Positions 1 through 6,242 of a DNA stretch of 7,583 nucleotides are shown in pieces; position 1 is the first letter of the stretch, and every line of letters begins with the position of its first letter. The position numbers and the translations under genes were made by a program. The stretch is from Lysobacterales bacterium CG_4_10_14_3_um_filter_64_11 (GTDB lineage: Bacteria > Pseudomonadota > Gammaproteobacteria > Xanthomonadales > Xanthomonadaceae), in assembly GCA_002782905.1 (NCBI GenBank), contig PFJA01000110.1, positions 1 through 7,583 of the forward strand. Reading direction: 5' to 3'. The notes beneath the pieces were generated by a model. The model saw nothing but the letters and a program-made list of their open reading frames with translations. It had not been told where the DNA came from and searched no databases.

Positions 1-15
1 GGGGTAACGCGATGA
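1..15 (+). CDS. possible extreme 3' end of ccmC (partial)
   Basis: Only a few bases precede ccmD. Two in-frame stops could end an upstream gene: TAA at 5-7, or TGA at 13-15, which would overlap the ccmD start as ATGA. Such ATGA overlaps occur twice more in this operon (ccmD/ccmE and ccmG/ccmH). In System I operons ccmC, a heme-handling membrane protein, normally lies directly upstream of ccmD, so ccmC is expected by synteny. The sequence visible is far too short to recognise the protein, so the call rests on context alone. Confidence 0.3.
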   Translation, partial: GVTR

Positions 16-182
16 GTGCCTGGTTTGATATGGGCGGCCACGGCCAGTACGTGTGGAGTTCGTACGGGCTGTTCGTGCTGGTGATGCTCTGGGATCTGTT
101 GGTGCCGTGGCTGCGTCGCCGCCGCCTGCTGCGTACCTTGGCTTTGAAAATTCGCCGCGAAGCGGCAAGGAAATCCGTATGA
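12..182 (+). CDS. ccmD: CcmD, small heme exporter-associated membrane protein
   Basis: This 56-residue protein has the usual CcmD layout. A short N-terminus with aromatic and Gly residues (FDMGGHGQYVW, residues 5-15) leads into one hydrophobic segment at about 16-34, followed by a strongly basic tail with four consecutive Arg at 35-38. By family knowledge CcmD is a single-pass inner-membrane protein that associates with CcmABC and CcmE and is needed to release heme-loaded CcmE from that complex. The basic tail suggests a cytoplasmic C-terminus. The start is the first ATG after the end of the upstream gene, with a G-rich GGGG at 1-4 as a weak ribosome-binding site. The stop codon overlaps the ccmE start as ATGA (179-182), which indicates translational coupling. 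CcmD is poorly conserved, so the call relies on size, topology and position between the expected ccmC and ccmE. Confidence 0.88.
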   Translation: MSAWFDMGGHGQYVWSSYGLFVLVMLWDLLVPWLRRRRLLRTLALKIRREAARKSV

Positions 183-703
183 ACCCGACTCGCAAACGTC
201 GTCTGTGGCTGGCGTTGTTCCTGCTGCTGGCCGCGGCCGTCGCCGGCACCCTGATCACCTTGGCCTTGCAGGAAAACCTCAACTACCTGCACACGCCGAG
301 CGAGGCGGTGCGTGGTGAAGTGCCGCAGGACGCCGCATTCCGGCTCGGCGGGGTGGTGCGCGAGGGCAGTGTGGTGCGCACGGCGGGCACGCTGGAAGTA
401 CGTTTTGCGGTGACCGATCGCGTTGCCGACTTCCCGGTGTTCTATTCCGGCATCCTGCCCGACCTGTTCCGCGAAGGGCAGAGCGTGCTGGCGCGCGGCC
501 GCTTGAGTGATGGCGTGTTTGTCGCAGAAGAAGTGCTGGCCAAGCACGATGAAACCTACATGCCCAAGGAAGTGGCCGACGCGATTGCCGCATCGCAGGC
601 CAAGCATCAAAACGATACGGCCGCCGACGGTGCCGCGAGCGAGCCGGCAGCAACTGCGCCCGCCGATCGCCTGCCCGACACCAATGCCGGCGGTGGCCAG
701 TGA
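179..703 (+). CDS. ccmE: CcmE, periplasmic heme chaperone
   Basis: A 174-residue protein with an N-terminal membrane anchor (about residues 9-30, after a basic MNPTRKRR start) and a periplasmic OB-fold domain (about 40-130). It contains the family signature LAKHDETYMP at 120-129. His123 corresponds to the His of CcmE that forms the covalent bond to a heme vinyl group, and Tyr127 corresponds to the nearby Tyr heme ligand. CcmE receives heme from the CcmABCD complex and delivers it to CcmF/CcmH for attachment to apocytochrome c. Residues 140-174 are an Ala/Asp/Pro-rich, probably disordered tail, variable in the family. The ATG at 179 is chosen over an upstream in-frame ATG at 53, because it gives the correct anchor, follows an AAGGAA site at 167-172 with good spacing, and overlaps the ccmD stop. 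The upstream alternative would read through the ccmD coding region. Confidence 0.97.
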   Translation: MNPTRKRRLWLALFLLLAAAVAGTLITLALQENLNYLHTPSEAVRGEVPQDAAFRLGGVVREGSVVRTAGTLEVRFAVTDRVADFPVFYSGILPDLFREGQSVLARGRLSDGVFVAEEVLAKHDETYMPKEVADAIAASQAKHQNDTAADGAASEPAATAPADRLPDTNAGGGQ

Positions 704-739
704 TCGGCCCCGTCAACCCGCGCCCGCTCGGAGCCACCC

Positions 740-2683
740 ATGATTGCTGAACTGGGCCAGATCGCCCTCATCCTGGCGCTGATCCTGGCGCTGGTGCAGG
801 CGGCGTTGCCGATGTGGGGTGCGGCGCGCAACGATGCCGCGCTGATGGCAGTGGCACGGCCCGCCGCCTACGGGCAATTGCTGTTCCTGGCGGTGGCGTT
901 CGCGCTGCTCACCAGCTTGTTCGTGATTCAGGATTTTTCGGTGTTGTACGTGGCGCGCAATTCCAACTCGCTGCTGCCGATGGCCTATCGTTTTTCGGCC
1001 GTGTGGGGTGGGCACGAAGGTTCGCTGCTGCTGTGGGTGCTGATTCTCGGCATCTGGACCGCTGCCGTGGCGCGGCTCAGCCATGCCCTGCCGCAGCCGG
1101 TGGTGGCGCGGGTGCTGGCGGTGCTGGGGCTGATCAGTGTCGGTTTTCTGCTGTTTACCGCAATGACCTCCAATCCGTTTGATCGGGTGCTGCCGGCATG
1201 GCCGGACGGCAACGATCTCAACCCGCTGTTGCAGGACCCCGGCCTGATCGTGCATCCGCCGATGTTGTACACCGGTTACGTCGGCTTTGCGGTGGCGTTT
1301 GCGTTCGCCATCGCCGCCTTGATTGATGGCCGGCTCGACGAGCGCTGGGTGCGCTGGGCGCGGCCCTGGACCAATGTCGCCTGGGGCTTTCTCACCGTCG
1401 GCATCGCGCTCGGCAGTTGGTGGGCGTATTACGAACTGGGCTGGGGCGGCTGGTGGTTCTGGGACGCGGTGGAAAATGCCTCGTTCATGCCGTGGCTGGT
1501 CGGTACCGCATTGATCCACTCGCAGGCAGTCACCGAAAAGCGCGGCGGCTTTGTCGGATGGACCTTGTTGCTGGCCATTGCCGCATTCTCGCTGTCGCTG
1601 CTCGGCACCTTCCTGGTGCGCTCGGGCGTACTGACCTCAGTGCATGCGTTTGCCTCCGATCCCGGGCGCGGCGTGTTCATTCTCACCTTCCTGCTGATCG
1701 TGGTCGGTGGCTCGTTGTTGCTGTACGCCATCCGCGCGCCGCGTATCGCGCGTGAAAAAACCTCGGCACCGGTATCGCGTGAGACCTTGTTGTTGATCAA
1801 CAACCTGATGTTCACCGCCGCTGCCGCGATGGTGTTGATCGGCACCCTGGCACCGCTGATGTTCGAGGCGCTGAATCTGGGCAAGATTTCGGTCGGCCCG
1901 CCGTACTTCGGTTTTCAGTTCCTGTTGCTGATGGTGCCGGTGGCGGTGCTGATGCCGTTCGGCCCGTTTGCGCGCTGGGGCAGCGAGAACCTCGGCCGCT
2001 TCGTGCCGGTGCTGCGGATCGGGCTCAGCGCGGTGGTGCTGGCGTTGCTGCTGGCGGCGCTGCTGGGTGAGCGCTTCACGCTCAAGAGCTATCTGGGCGT
2101 GGCCGGCGCGGCATGGGTGTTTGCCGGGATCACGGCGTTTGTCTGGATGCGGTTTCGCTCGGCGGCCAAAGGCCGGCGCTTTACCGCCGAAATGCTGGGT
2201 ATGAGCCTTGCCCACTTTGGCCTCGGCGTATTCGTGGCCGGGGTGTTGCTGGTCGAGAGCCTGGGCATCGAAAAAGATGTGGCGATGGTGCCCGGACAAC
2301 AGGTCGAGGCCATTGGCTACCGATTCGATTTTGTCGGTGTCACCACGGTGCGCGGGCCAAACTACACCGCTGCACGCGGCGAGGTGCGGGTGTACGACGG
2401 TGAACGCCTGATCGCTACGCTGCACCCGGAAAAACGCAATTACCTCGCCGGTGGCCAGGTGATGACCGAAACCGCGATTGCGCCGGGGCTGGTGCGCGAC
2501 ATCTATGTGGCGCTGGGCGAATCGCTGGGCGCAGAGGGTAGCTGGGCGGTGCGCCTGTACATCAAGCCGTTCATCCGCTGGATATGGCTGGGCGCGCTGC
2601 TGATGATGGCCGGTGGCTTCGTCACCGCCAGCGATCGCCGCTTTCGCCGGCAAACCCCCGAACCCGCCATGCAGGAGGCCTGA
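740..2683 (+). CDS. ccmF: CcmF, cytochrome c heme lyase core subunit
   Basis: A 647-residue polytopic membrane protein of typical CcmF length. It carries the heme-handling WWD domain (GWGGWWFWDAVENASFMPWL, about 234-253) and the four conserved His expected of CcmF: His172 (VHPPMLYTGY) and His302 (SVHAFASDP), the periplasmic WWD-flanking heme ligands, plus His260 (ALIHS) and His492 (LAHFGLG), likely transmembrane b-heme ligands, by correspondence with E. coli positions 173, 303, 261 and 491. Many hydrophobic segments span the protein, with a large periplasmic stretch at about 505-610 before a final membrane segment near 613-630. CcmF accepts heme from CcmE and, with CcmH/CcmI, attaches it to CXXCH cysteines. 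One oddity is Ala243 where I expect Pro (WDPVENA). The start is supported by GGAG at 730-733, six bases before the ATG. The gene begins 36 bases after ccmE and its stop overlaps ccmG by one base. Confidence 0.98.
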   Translation: MIAELGQIALILALILALVQAALPMWGAARNDAALMAVARPAAYGQLLFLAVAFALLTSLFVIQDFSVLYVARNSNSLLPMAYRFSAVWGGHEGSLLLWVLILGIWTAAVARLSHALPQPVVARVLAVLGLISVGFLLFTAMTSNPFDRVLPAWPDGNDLNPLLQDPGLIVHPPMLYTGYVGFAVAFAFAIAALIDGRLDERWVRWARPWTNVAWGFLTVGIALGSWWAYYELGWGGWWFWDAVENASFMPWLVGTALIHSQAVTEKRGGFVGWTLLLAIAAFSLSLLGTFLVRSGVLTSVHAFASDPGRGVFILTFLLIVVGGSLLLYAIRAPRIAREKTSAPVSRETLLLINNLMFTAAAAMVLIGTLAPLMFEALNLGKISVGPPYFGFQFLLLMVPVAVLMPFGPFARWGSENLGRFVPVLRIGLSAVVLALLLAALLGERFTLKSYLGVAGAAWVFAGITAFVWMRFRSAAKGRRFTAEMLGMSLAHFGLGVFVAGVLLVESLGIEKDVAMVPGQQVEAIGYRFDFVGVTTVRGPNYTAARGEVRVYDGERLIATLHPEKRNYLAGGQVMTETAIAPGLVRDIYVALGESLGAEGSWAVRLYIKPFIRWIWLGALLMMAGGFVTASDRRFRRQTPEPAMQEA

Positions 2684-3243
2684 TGCTCAAGCGCGTGCTG
2701 CCACTGATCGTATTCGCGGCGCTGGCGCTGTTGTTGCTTGCCGGCATCTGGATGCGCAAACAGGATGAAACGCTGGGGCGCAATCCCAGCGACATTCCCT
2801 CGCCATTGATCGGCAAGAAAGCACCGATCTTCGCGTTGCCCGATCTGCATCATCCCGAGCGCGTGGTCAGCAACGGCGATTTCGCGGGCACGCCGTACCT
2901 GCTCAATGTCTGGGGCAGTTGGTGCCCGGAGTGCCGTACCGAACATCCGGTGATTACCGAGTTGGCAAAAACCGGAAAGATTCGCGTGGTCGGTTTCAAC
3001 TACAAGGACGAGGCCACCGATGCGTTGCGCTGGCTCGGCCAGTTTGGCGATCCGTATTCGGTGATTGCCGCCGACACAGATGGCCGCAGCGCCATCGAGT
3101 GGGGCATTTACGGCGCGCCGGAAACGTTTGTGGTGGATGCGGCCGGTGTGGTGGTGTTCAAACATATCGGCGCATTGACGCCGCAGGTGATCGAGCGCGA
3201 GGTGATCGCGCGCCTGGATGCGTTGCAAGGAGCCGGCCGATGA
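2683..3243 (+). CDS. ccmG: CcmG/DsbE, membrane-anchored thiol:disulfide oxidoreductase
   Basis: A 186-residue thioredoxin-fold protein. An N-terminal anchor (about residues 5-23) is followed by a periplasmic domain with the redox-active motif WCPEC (Cys81, Cys84) and the CcmG signature GIYGAPET at 141-148, which contains the cis-Pro (Pro146). CcmG is a reductant dedicated to cytochrome c maturation. It receives electrons from the DsbD-type pathway and reduces apocytochrome c or CcmH disulfides before heme attachment. The second variable residue of the CXXC is Glu rather than the Thr of E. coli DsbE (WCPTC), an ordinary variation. The start ATG at 2683-2685 overlaps the ccmF stop (TGATG) and has a strong AGGAGG at 2673-2678, five bases upstream of the ATG. 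A longer in-frame start at 2584 lies inside ccmF and would add a non-signal-like basic extension, so it is rejected. Confidence 0.97.
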   Translation: MLKRVLPLIVFAALALLLLAGIWMRKQDETLGRNPSDIPSPLIGKKAPIFALPDLHHPERVVSNGDFAGTPYLLNVWGSWCPECRTEHPVITELAKTGKIRVVGFNYKDEATDALRWLGQFGDPYSVIAADTDGRSAIEWGIYGAPETFVVDAAGVVVFKHIGALTPQVIEREVIARLDALQGAGR

Positions 3244-3680
3244 GCGTGTCGAAGTGGATTCTGCGCAACCTGGTGATGCTGTGTTTGCTGTTTGCCGGCG
3301 CGGCGGCGGCGGTTGATCCGATGCCGTTCCGCGACGCCGCCGAAGAGGCGCGCTTTCGTGCCCTCGCCGCTGAATTGCGTTGCGTGATGTGCCAAAACCA
3401 GTCGCTCGCCGATTCCAGTGCGCCGATCGCGCGCGACCTGCGCCGCGAAGTATTCGAGCTGATGCGCGACGGCAAGAGCGACGCCGAAATCAAGGCGTTT
3501 TTGGTCGAGCGTTACACCGATTTTGTGTTGTACAAGCCGCCGCTGAACGAGCGTACCTGGTGGCTGTGGTTTGCACCGGTGCTTACATTGCTGGCCGGTG
3601 CCATCACGCTGGTGGTGATCGTGCGTCGTCGCGCCAAGGCCATGATGGCCAGCAAACCCGAATCGGAGGATGCATGGTAA
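3240..3680 (+). CDS. ccmH: CcmH, thioreductase subunit of the heme ligation complex
   Basis: A 146-residue protein. It has an N-terminal signal segment (about 8-24, ending in AAAA before VDP), a short periplasmic three-helix domain with the family motif LRCVMCQNQSLADS (Cys48 and Cys51), and a C-terminal membrane anchor at about 108-128 followed by Arg-rich RRR. CcmH reduces or holds the cysteines of apocytochrome c together with CcmG and is part of the CcmF/H/I heme lyase. Here it is the short stand-alone form, with the TPR part encoded separately as ccmI. In E. coli the two are fused in one CcmH. The start overlaps the ccmG stop as ATGA (3240-3243), with AAGGAG at 3227-3232 seven bases upstream. 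Upstream in-frame starts lie within ccmG and are not credible. Confidence 0.97.
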   Translation: MSVSKWILRNLVMLCLLFAGAAAAVDPMPFRDAAEEARFRALAAELRCVMCQNQSLADSSAPIARDLRREVFELMRDGKSDAEIKAFLVERYTDFVLYKPPLNERTWWLWFAPVLTLLAGAITLVVIVRRRAKAMMASKPESEDAW

Positions 3681-4915
3681 TGCCACTGTTTGTCGGCTTG
3701 GCGGTAGTGATGGTGGCAGTGGCGTTGGCCCTGTTGTTGCGGCCACTGCGCGCCGCTGGCGATCCCGCCGGCAAGCAGCGTGTCCTGTTGCAGCGCGCGC
3801 ACGCCGGCGGCGTGCTGTCCGCAGCCGAGTACCAAGCCAAACTGGCGGCATTGCCGACGGCCAGTGATCCGGCGCCCGGCGCACCGCGCGGCTGGGTGCT
3901 GGCTCTCGCATTTTGTGTGCCGATGCTGGTGGTGCTGCTGTACCTGAGCATCGGTGCACCCGACGGCCTGCAACCGGCACTGGCGGCAGCGCCGACGCAT
4001 TCCGGCGAAGCCGGTGCCGGCGCCGGCAATCAAGCCATGGAAGACGCCACCCGCGGCCTCGCCGAACGTTTGGCGCAACAACCCGATGACCGTGCCGGCT
4101 GGTTGTTGCTGGTGCGCGCCTACAAGGTGATGCAGAACTACGATGCCGCGCTGGCGGCGCTGGCGAGTGCCGCCGAACGCTGGCCGGATGACCCGGATAT
4201 CCTGATCGAGCGCGCCGGCTTGCTGGTGTTGCTCGACCCCGAGCAGCGCGTCAGCCCCGAGGTGGAGCAGTTGGTGGATCGCGTGCTGGCGCAGGCGCCA
4301 GCCGACCCGCAGGCGCATTGGCTCAAAGGCATGGCCGCGTACCAGGCCGGCGCGTTCGCCGCTGCCGCCACACACTGGCAGCCCTTGCTTGACGCGCTGC
4401 CAGCCGATGCCGAAGGCCGCGATATGTTGATTGCACAGATCAACGACGCCCGCGAGCACGCCGGCATGCCAGCGCTGCCGGCCGCCGCAGCGGATACGAC
4501 GCCCGCCTTACCGGCGCCTGCCGTGCAAGCCGCTGCGACCGAACCCGCAGCGGCGGCGAATGGCGCAGGCCCGCGTCTGCGCGTGCGCATCGAAATCGAC
4601 CCGGCGCTGCAAGCCCGGCTGCAACCGAACGACGTGCTGTTCGTGTCCGCCCGTGCCAGCGTGGGCCCGCGCATCCCGCTCGCCGCACGCCGGATCAGCC
4701 CAATCGAACTACCGCTCGAACTCGAACTGAGCGACGCCGACGCCATGGCCCCGCAGTTCCGCCTGTCCAGCGCCAGCGAAGTGATTGTCAGCGCCCGCGT
4801 CTCGCATACCGGCATCGCCAACGCCGCCGCCGGCGACTTTGAAGCGCCGCCGCACACCACGGCTACTACCGCGACCGAACCCTTCACCCTGCGGATCGAT
4901 CGCGCGCGCGAGTGA
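3680..4915 (+). CDS. ccmI: CcmI, apocytochrome c chaperone with TPR repeats
   Basis: A 411-residue protein with the bipartite CcmI layout. Two membrane segments (about 3-20 and 72-91) flank a short loop with a coiled-coil-like stretch (about 30-58). A periplasmic TPR region follows at about 118-262 (for example WLLLVRAYKVMQNYDAALAAL and HWLKGMAAYQAGAFAAAATHW). Then comes an Ala/Pro-rich linker (about 263-297) and a C-terminal beta-rich domain (about 298-411, starting LRVRIEIDPAL) typical of gammaproteobacterial CcmI. The protein binds the C-terminal part of apocytochrome c and presents it to CcmF/CcmH. The start at 3680 overlaps the ccmH stop by one base (TAATG), with GGAGG at 3665-3669. An alternative in-frame ATG at 3674 would add Met-Val and cannot be excluded. 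This is the last ccm gene; no partner gene follows before the mobile element. Confidence 0.93.
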   Translation: MPLFVGLAVVMVAVALALLLRPLRAAGDPAGKQRVLLQRAHAGGVLSAAEYQAKLAALPTASDPAPGAPRGWVLALAFCVPMLVVLLYLSIGAPDGLQPALAAAPTHSGEAGAGAGNQAMEDATRGLAERLAQQPDDRAGWLLLVRAYKVMQNYDAALAALASAAERWPDDPDILIERAGLLVLLDPEQRVSPEVEQLVDRVLAQAPADPQAHWLKGMAAYQAGAFAAAATHWQPLLDALPADAEGRDMLIAQINDAREHAGMPALPAAAADTTPALPAPAVQAAATEPAAAANGAGPRLRVRIEIDPALQARLQPNDVLFVSARASVGPRIPLAARRISPIELPLELELSDADAMAPQFRLSSASEVIVSARVSHTGIANAAAGDFEAPPHTTATTATEPFTLRIDRARE

Positions 4916-4933
4916 CTCAGGCCGATGACGGGG

Positions 4934-4952
4934 TCGCTCGAAAGCAGAGCGA
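4934..4952 (+). terminator. hairpin, possible weak terminator of the ccm operon
   Basis: A perfect 6-bp inverted repeat, TCGCTC (4934-4939) and GAGCGA (4947-4952), encloses a 7-base loop. It starts 18 bases after the ccmI stop and can extend by G-T pairs at its base. The sequence after it (TTGTGTCC) is only mildly T-rich, so termination, if any, is probably inefficient. Position supports the call more than sequence does. Confidence 0.4.
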
Positions 4953-4960
4953 TTGTGTCC

Positions 4961-4987
4961 GCAAAGGACGCAAAGAGCGCAAATAAA
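4961..4987. repeat. 9-base-period GCAAAG direct repeat
   Basis: Three adjacent units read GCAAAGGAC, GCAAAGAGC and GCAAATAAA, each nine bases long. The core GCAAA is identical in all three. Similar GCAAAGGAC-GCAAAG strings occur between genes in many unrelated bacterial genomes and give spurious AKDAK-type peptides when translated; this is from general familiarity, not a search. I assign no function. Confidence 0.6.
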
Positions 4988-5079
4988 AGCCGTGGTGATT
5001 GGCCGCGCACAGCATGCATCCTCGGCGACCGTGCGACCACTTCGCGCCTTACAACACGCGCGACCAGGCCGAAGAACAG

Positions 5080-5105
5080 TGCAAGGATAGGCTGCAAGGA
5101 TAGGC
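5080..5105. repeat. perfect 13-base tandem duplication
   Basis: The unit TGCAAGGATAGGC occurs twice back to back at 5080-5092 and 5093-5105 with no mismatch. A related string, GATAGGCTGCGAGA, occurs at 5172-5185 and resembles the junction of the two copies (GATAGGCTGCAAGGA at 5086-5100). This may be a diverged third trace. The origin could be replication slippage; no function is evident. Confidence 0.8.
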
Positions 5106-5135
5106 CGCAACACCGGAATAACCCGATGATTCGTT

Positions 5136-5149
5136 TAGGAGTCTTCCTA
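5136..5149. promoter_or_regulatory. short inverted repeat, possible operator
   Basis: TAGGA (5136-5140) and TCCTA (5145-5149) form a perfect inverted repeat around the 4-base centre GTCT. The arrangement suits a dimeric regulator or a small stem-loop, and it lies in AT-richer sequence than its surroundings. No convincing -35/-10 pair could be placed around it, and no gene begins shortly downstream before the proposed mobile-element boundary, so an operator role is speculative. Confidence 0.25.
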
Positions 5150-5216
5150 CACGCAACGATCCCCATGCTGTGATAGGCTGCGAGAATACATGGCGATTCG
5201 TCGTCGACTAGGTGTT

Positions 5217-5249
5217 GAACTAAACCGCTATCGCGGTGGCTGCCAAGCC
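5217..5249. repeat. proposed left end: GAAC plus two hairpins
   Basis: GAAC (5217-5220) is followed after three bases by ACCGC/GCGGT (5224-5228 and 5233-5237, loop TATC) and then directly by GGCT/AGCC (5238-5241 and 5246-5249, loop GCCA). Small subterminal hairpins are typical of IS91-family ends, and GAAC is a known target tetranucleotide. In studied members the target flanks the origin end, usually downstream of the transposase, so which end this represents is uncertain. Confidence 0.4.
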
Positions 5250-5303
5250 AGCCTTTCCGCGCTGATGCCGATGTGCGTTGCGAGGGTTGTTGCATGAGTC
5301 GAG

Positions 5304-5337
5304 CCTTGATCGTGGGGAATGATCCCCGCCTTCAAGG
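5304..5337 (+). promoter_or_regulatory. two-part hairpin overlapping the recombinase ribosome-binding site
   Basis: An outer 6-bp stem, CCTTGA (5304-5309) with TCAAGG (5332-5337), surrounds a symmetric 4x4 internal loop. An inner 5-bp stem follows, GGGGA (5314-5318) with TCCCC (5323-5327), closed by the loop ATGA. The 3' arm of the outer stem includes AAGG of the Shine-Dalgarno AAGGAGA (5334-5340), five bases before the ATG at 5346. If it forms in mRNA it would hide the ribosome-binding site and limit translation. It might also be a subterminal structure used by the element as DNA. Confidence 0.5.
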
Positions 5338-5345
5338 AGACTGTC

Positions 5346-6212
5346 ATGACACCTCTTCGTCGCCGCATGATTGACGCCATGATTCAGCGTGGCTTTGCGC
5401 AGCGCACGCAGGAAAGCTACGTTGAAGCGATTGTCCGCATGTCCAGGCACTACCGGCGCGACCCGGCCACCTACACGGTCGCAGACGTTGAAGCGTACCT
5501 GTTGTATTTGATCAAGGAGCGCAAGCTCTCCTACAGCACGGTCAATCAGGCGGCTTGTGCCAGCCGGTTTTTGTTTGAGAGGGTGCTCGGTTACGAACGC
5601 GCGCGGTTTCCGATCCCGTGCGCCAAAGCGCCACAGACCCAGCCGCATCTGCTGGCGCGCGCCGAGCTTGCCGCGCTGTTTGCCGCGTGCATCCATCCGT
5701 TGCACCGTACCCTGCTGCAAACCATCTACGCCGCGGGTCTGCGCGTTTCGGAAGCGTGCGTATTGCGCGTCGCCGACATCGATAGCCAGTCCGATCGCAT
5801 GAGTGTGCGCGTGGAGCAAGGCAAGGGCGCAAAGGACCGTTACACGCTGCTCGCGCCAACTTTGTGCGCGCACTTGCGCCAGCACGCGCGCTGCTATCAA
5901 ACGCGGCAGTGGCTGTTTCCCAAGCGCGATGGGGACAGCCACTTGACCATTGAGTCGGCACAGCGCGCCTATCAGGGGGCGCGGGCGCGCGCACAGATCA
6001 CCAAGCCGGGCGGCATCCATACCTTGCGCCATTGTTTTGCCACCCACCTGCTCGAAGGTGGGGTCGATCTGTACACCATCCAGCGCCTGCTCGGTCACGG
6101 CCACATCGGCACCACCAGCCGCTACTTGCACCTGATATCGCCGCAGTTCGCGGCACCCAAAGGCGTCGATCCACTCGATCTGCTCGCCGCCTTGCCGCAC
6201 GTTTCAGCATAG
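5346..6212 (+). CDS. tyrosine recombinase/integrase of IS91-type element
   Basis: A 288-residue tyrosine site-specific recombinase with an N-terminal SAM-like DNA-binding domain (about 4-85, with RGFAQRTQESYVEAI at 15-29) and a C-terminal catalytic domain (about 100-275). The catalytic set is complete: Arg133 (AGLRVSEA), Lys160 (QGKGAKDR), His225 and Arg228 (HTLRH), His251 (LLGHG) and nucleophile Tyr260 (TTSRYLHL). The layout is Xer-like, but the protein lacks any dif or Xer context. It sits 30 bases upstream of the IS91 transposase, as in the IS91 subgroup carrying such a gene. It probably acts on the element's own DNA, for example in resolving or integrating a circular intermediate; that is inference. 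ATG 5346 is chosen because of AAGGAGA at 5334-5340. An upstream in-frame ATG at 5319 lies in the hairpin loop, has no ribosome-binding site, and adds nine unrelated residues. Confidence 0.93.
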   Translation: MTPLRRRMIDAMIQRGFAQRTQESYVEAIVRMSRHYRRDPATYTVADVEAYLLYLIKERKLSYSTVNQAACASRFLFERVLGYERARFPIPCAKAPQTQPHLLARAELAALFAACIHPLHRTLLQTIYAAGLRVSEACVLRVADIDSQSDRMSVRVEQGKGAKDRYTLLAPTLCAHLRQHARCYQTRQWLFPKRDGDSHLTIESAQRAYQGARARAQITKPGGIHTLRHCFATHLLEGGVDLYTIQRLLGHGHIGTTSRYLHLISPQFAAPKGVDPLDLLAALPHVSA

Positions 6213-6242
6213 TCGCCAGCGCTCCCGTAGCGGGCCCTGCCG

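Larger units (their letters stand above)
4916..5220. other. non-coding junction between ccm operon and mobile element
   Basis: No reading frame in this 305-base stretch looks like a real protein. The longest (from ATG 4925 on the + strand) has low-complexity composition and no family resemblance. The stretch contains the hairpin, the 9-base repeat, the 13-base duplication and the inverted repeat listed separately. Base composition is more even than in the flanking genes, especially at about 5105-5220, which suggests true intergenic or decayed sequence. Confidence 0.7.

Noticed and set aside
713..1519. 268-residue open frame on the - strand opposite the ccmF start
   Set aside because: Its His/Gln/Arg-rich composition mirrors hydrophobic codons of CcmF. 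There is no motif and no credible start.
1637..2653. 338-residue open frame on the - strand opposite ccmF
   Set aside because: It is rich in His, Gln and Arg with no fold-like pattern, and lies antisense to a clear CcmF. It is a typical shadow in high-GC DNA.
4961..5105. the repeats in the junction as a CRISPR array
   Set aside because: Units are 9 and 13 bases long and directly adjacent, with no spacers between them and no cas genes nearby.
4925..5173. 82-residue + strand open frame in the junction
   Set aside because: It runs through the GCAAAG repeat and the 13-base duplication, has no clear ribosome-binding site and resembles no family.
4138..5295. 385-residue open frame on the - strand across the ccmI 3' end and the junction
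   Set aside because: Ser/Ala-rich low-complexity translation with no recognisable domain; it is mostly antisense to ccmI.
5314..5327. GGGGA/TCCCC hairpin as a stand-alone terminator
   Set aside because: It has no T-tract and lies just before a ribosome-binding site, within a larger stem, so a translational or DNA-structural role fits better.
5220..6200. 326-residue open frame on the - strand opposite the recombinase
   Set aside because: The + strand frame has every tyrosine recombinase motif. The opposite frame has none and is a shadow.
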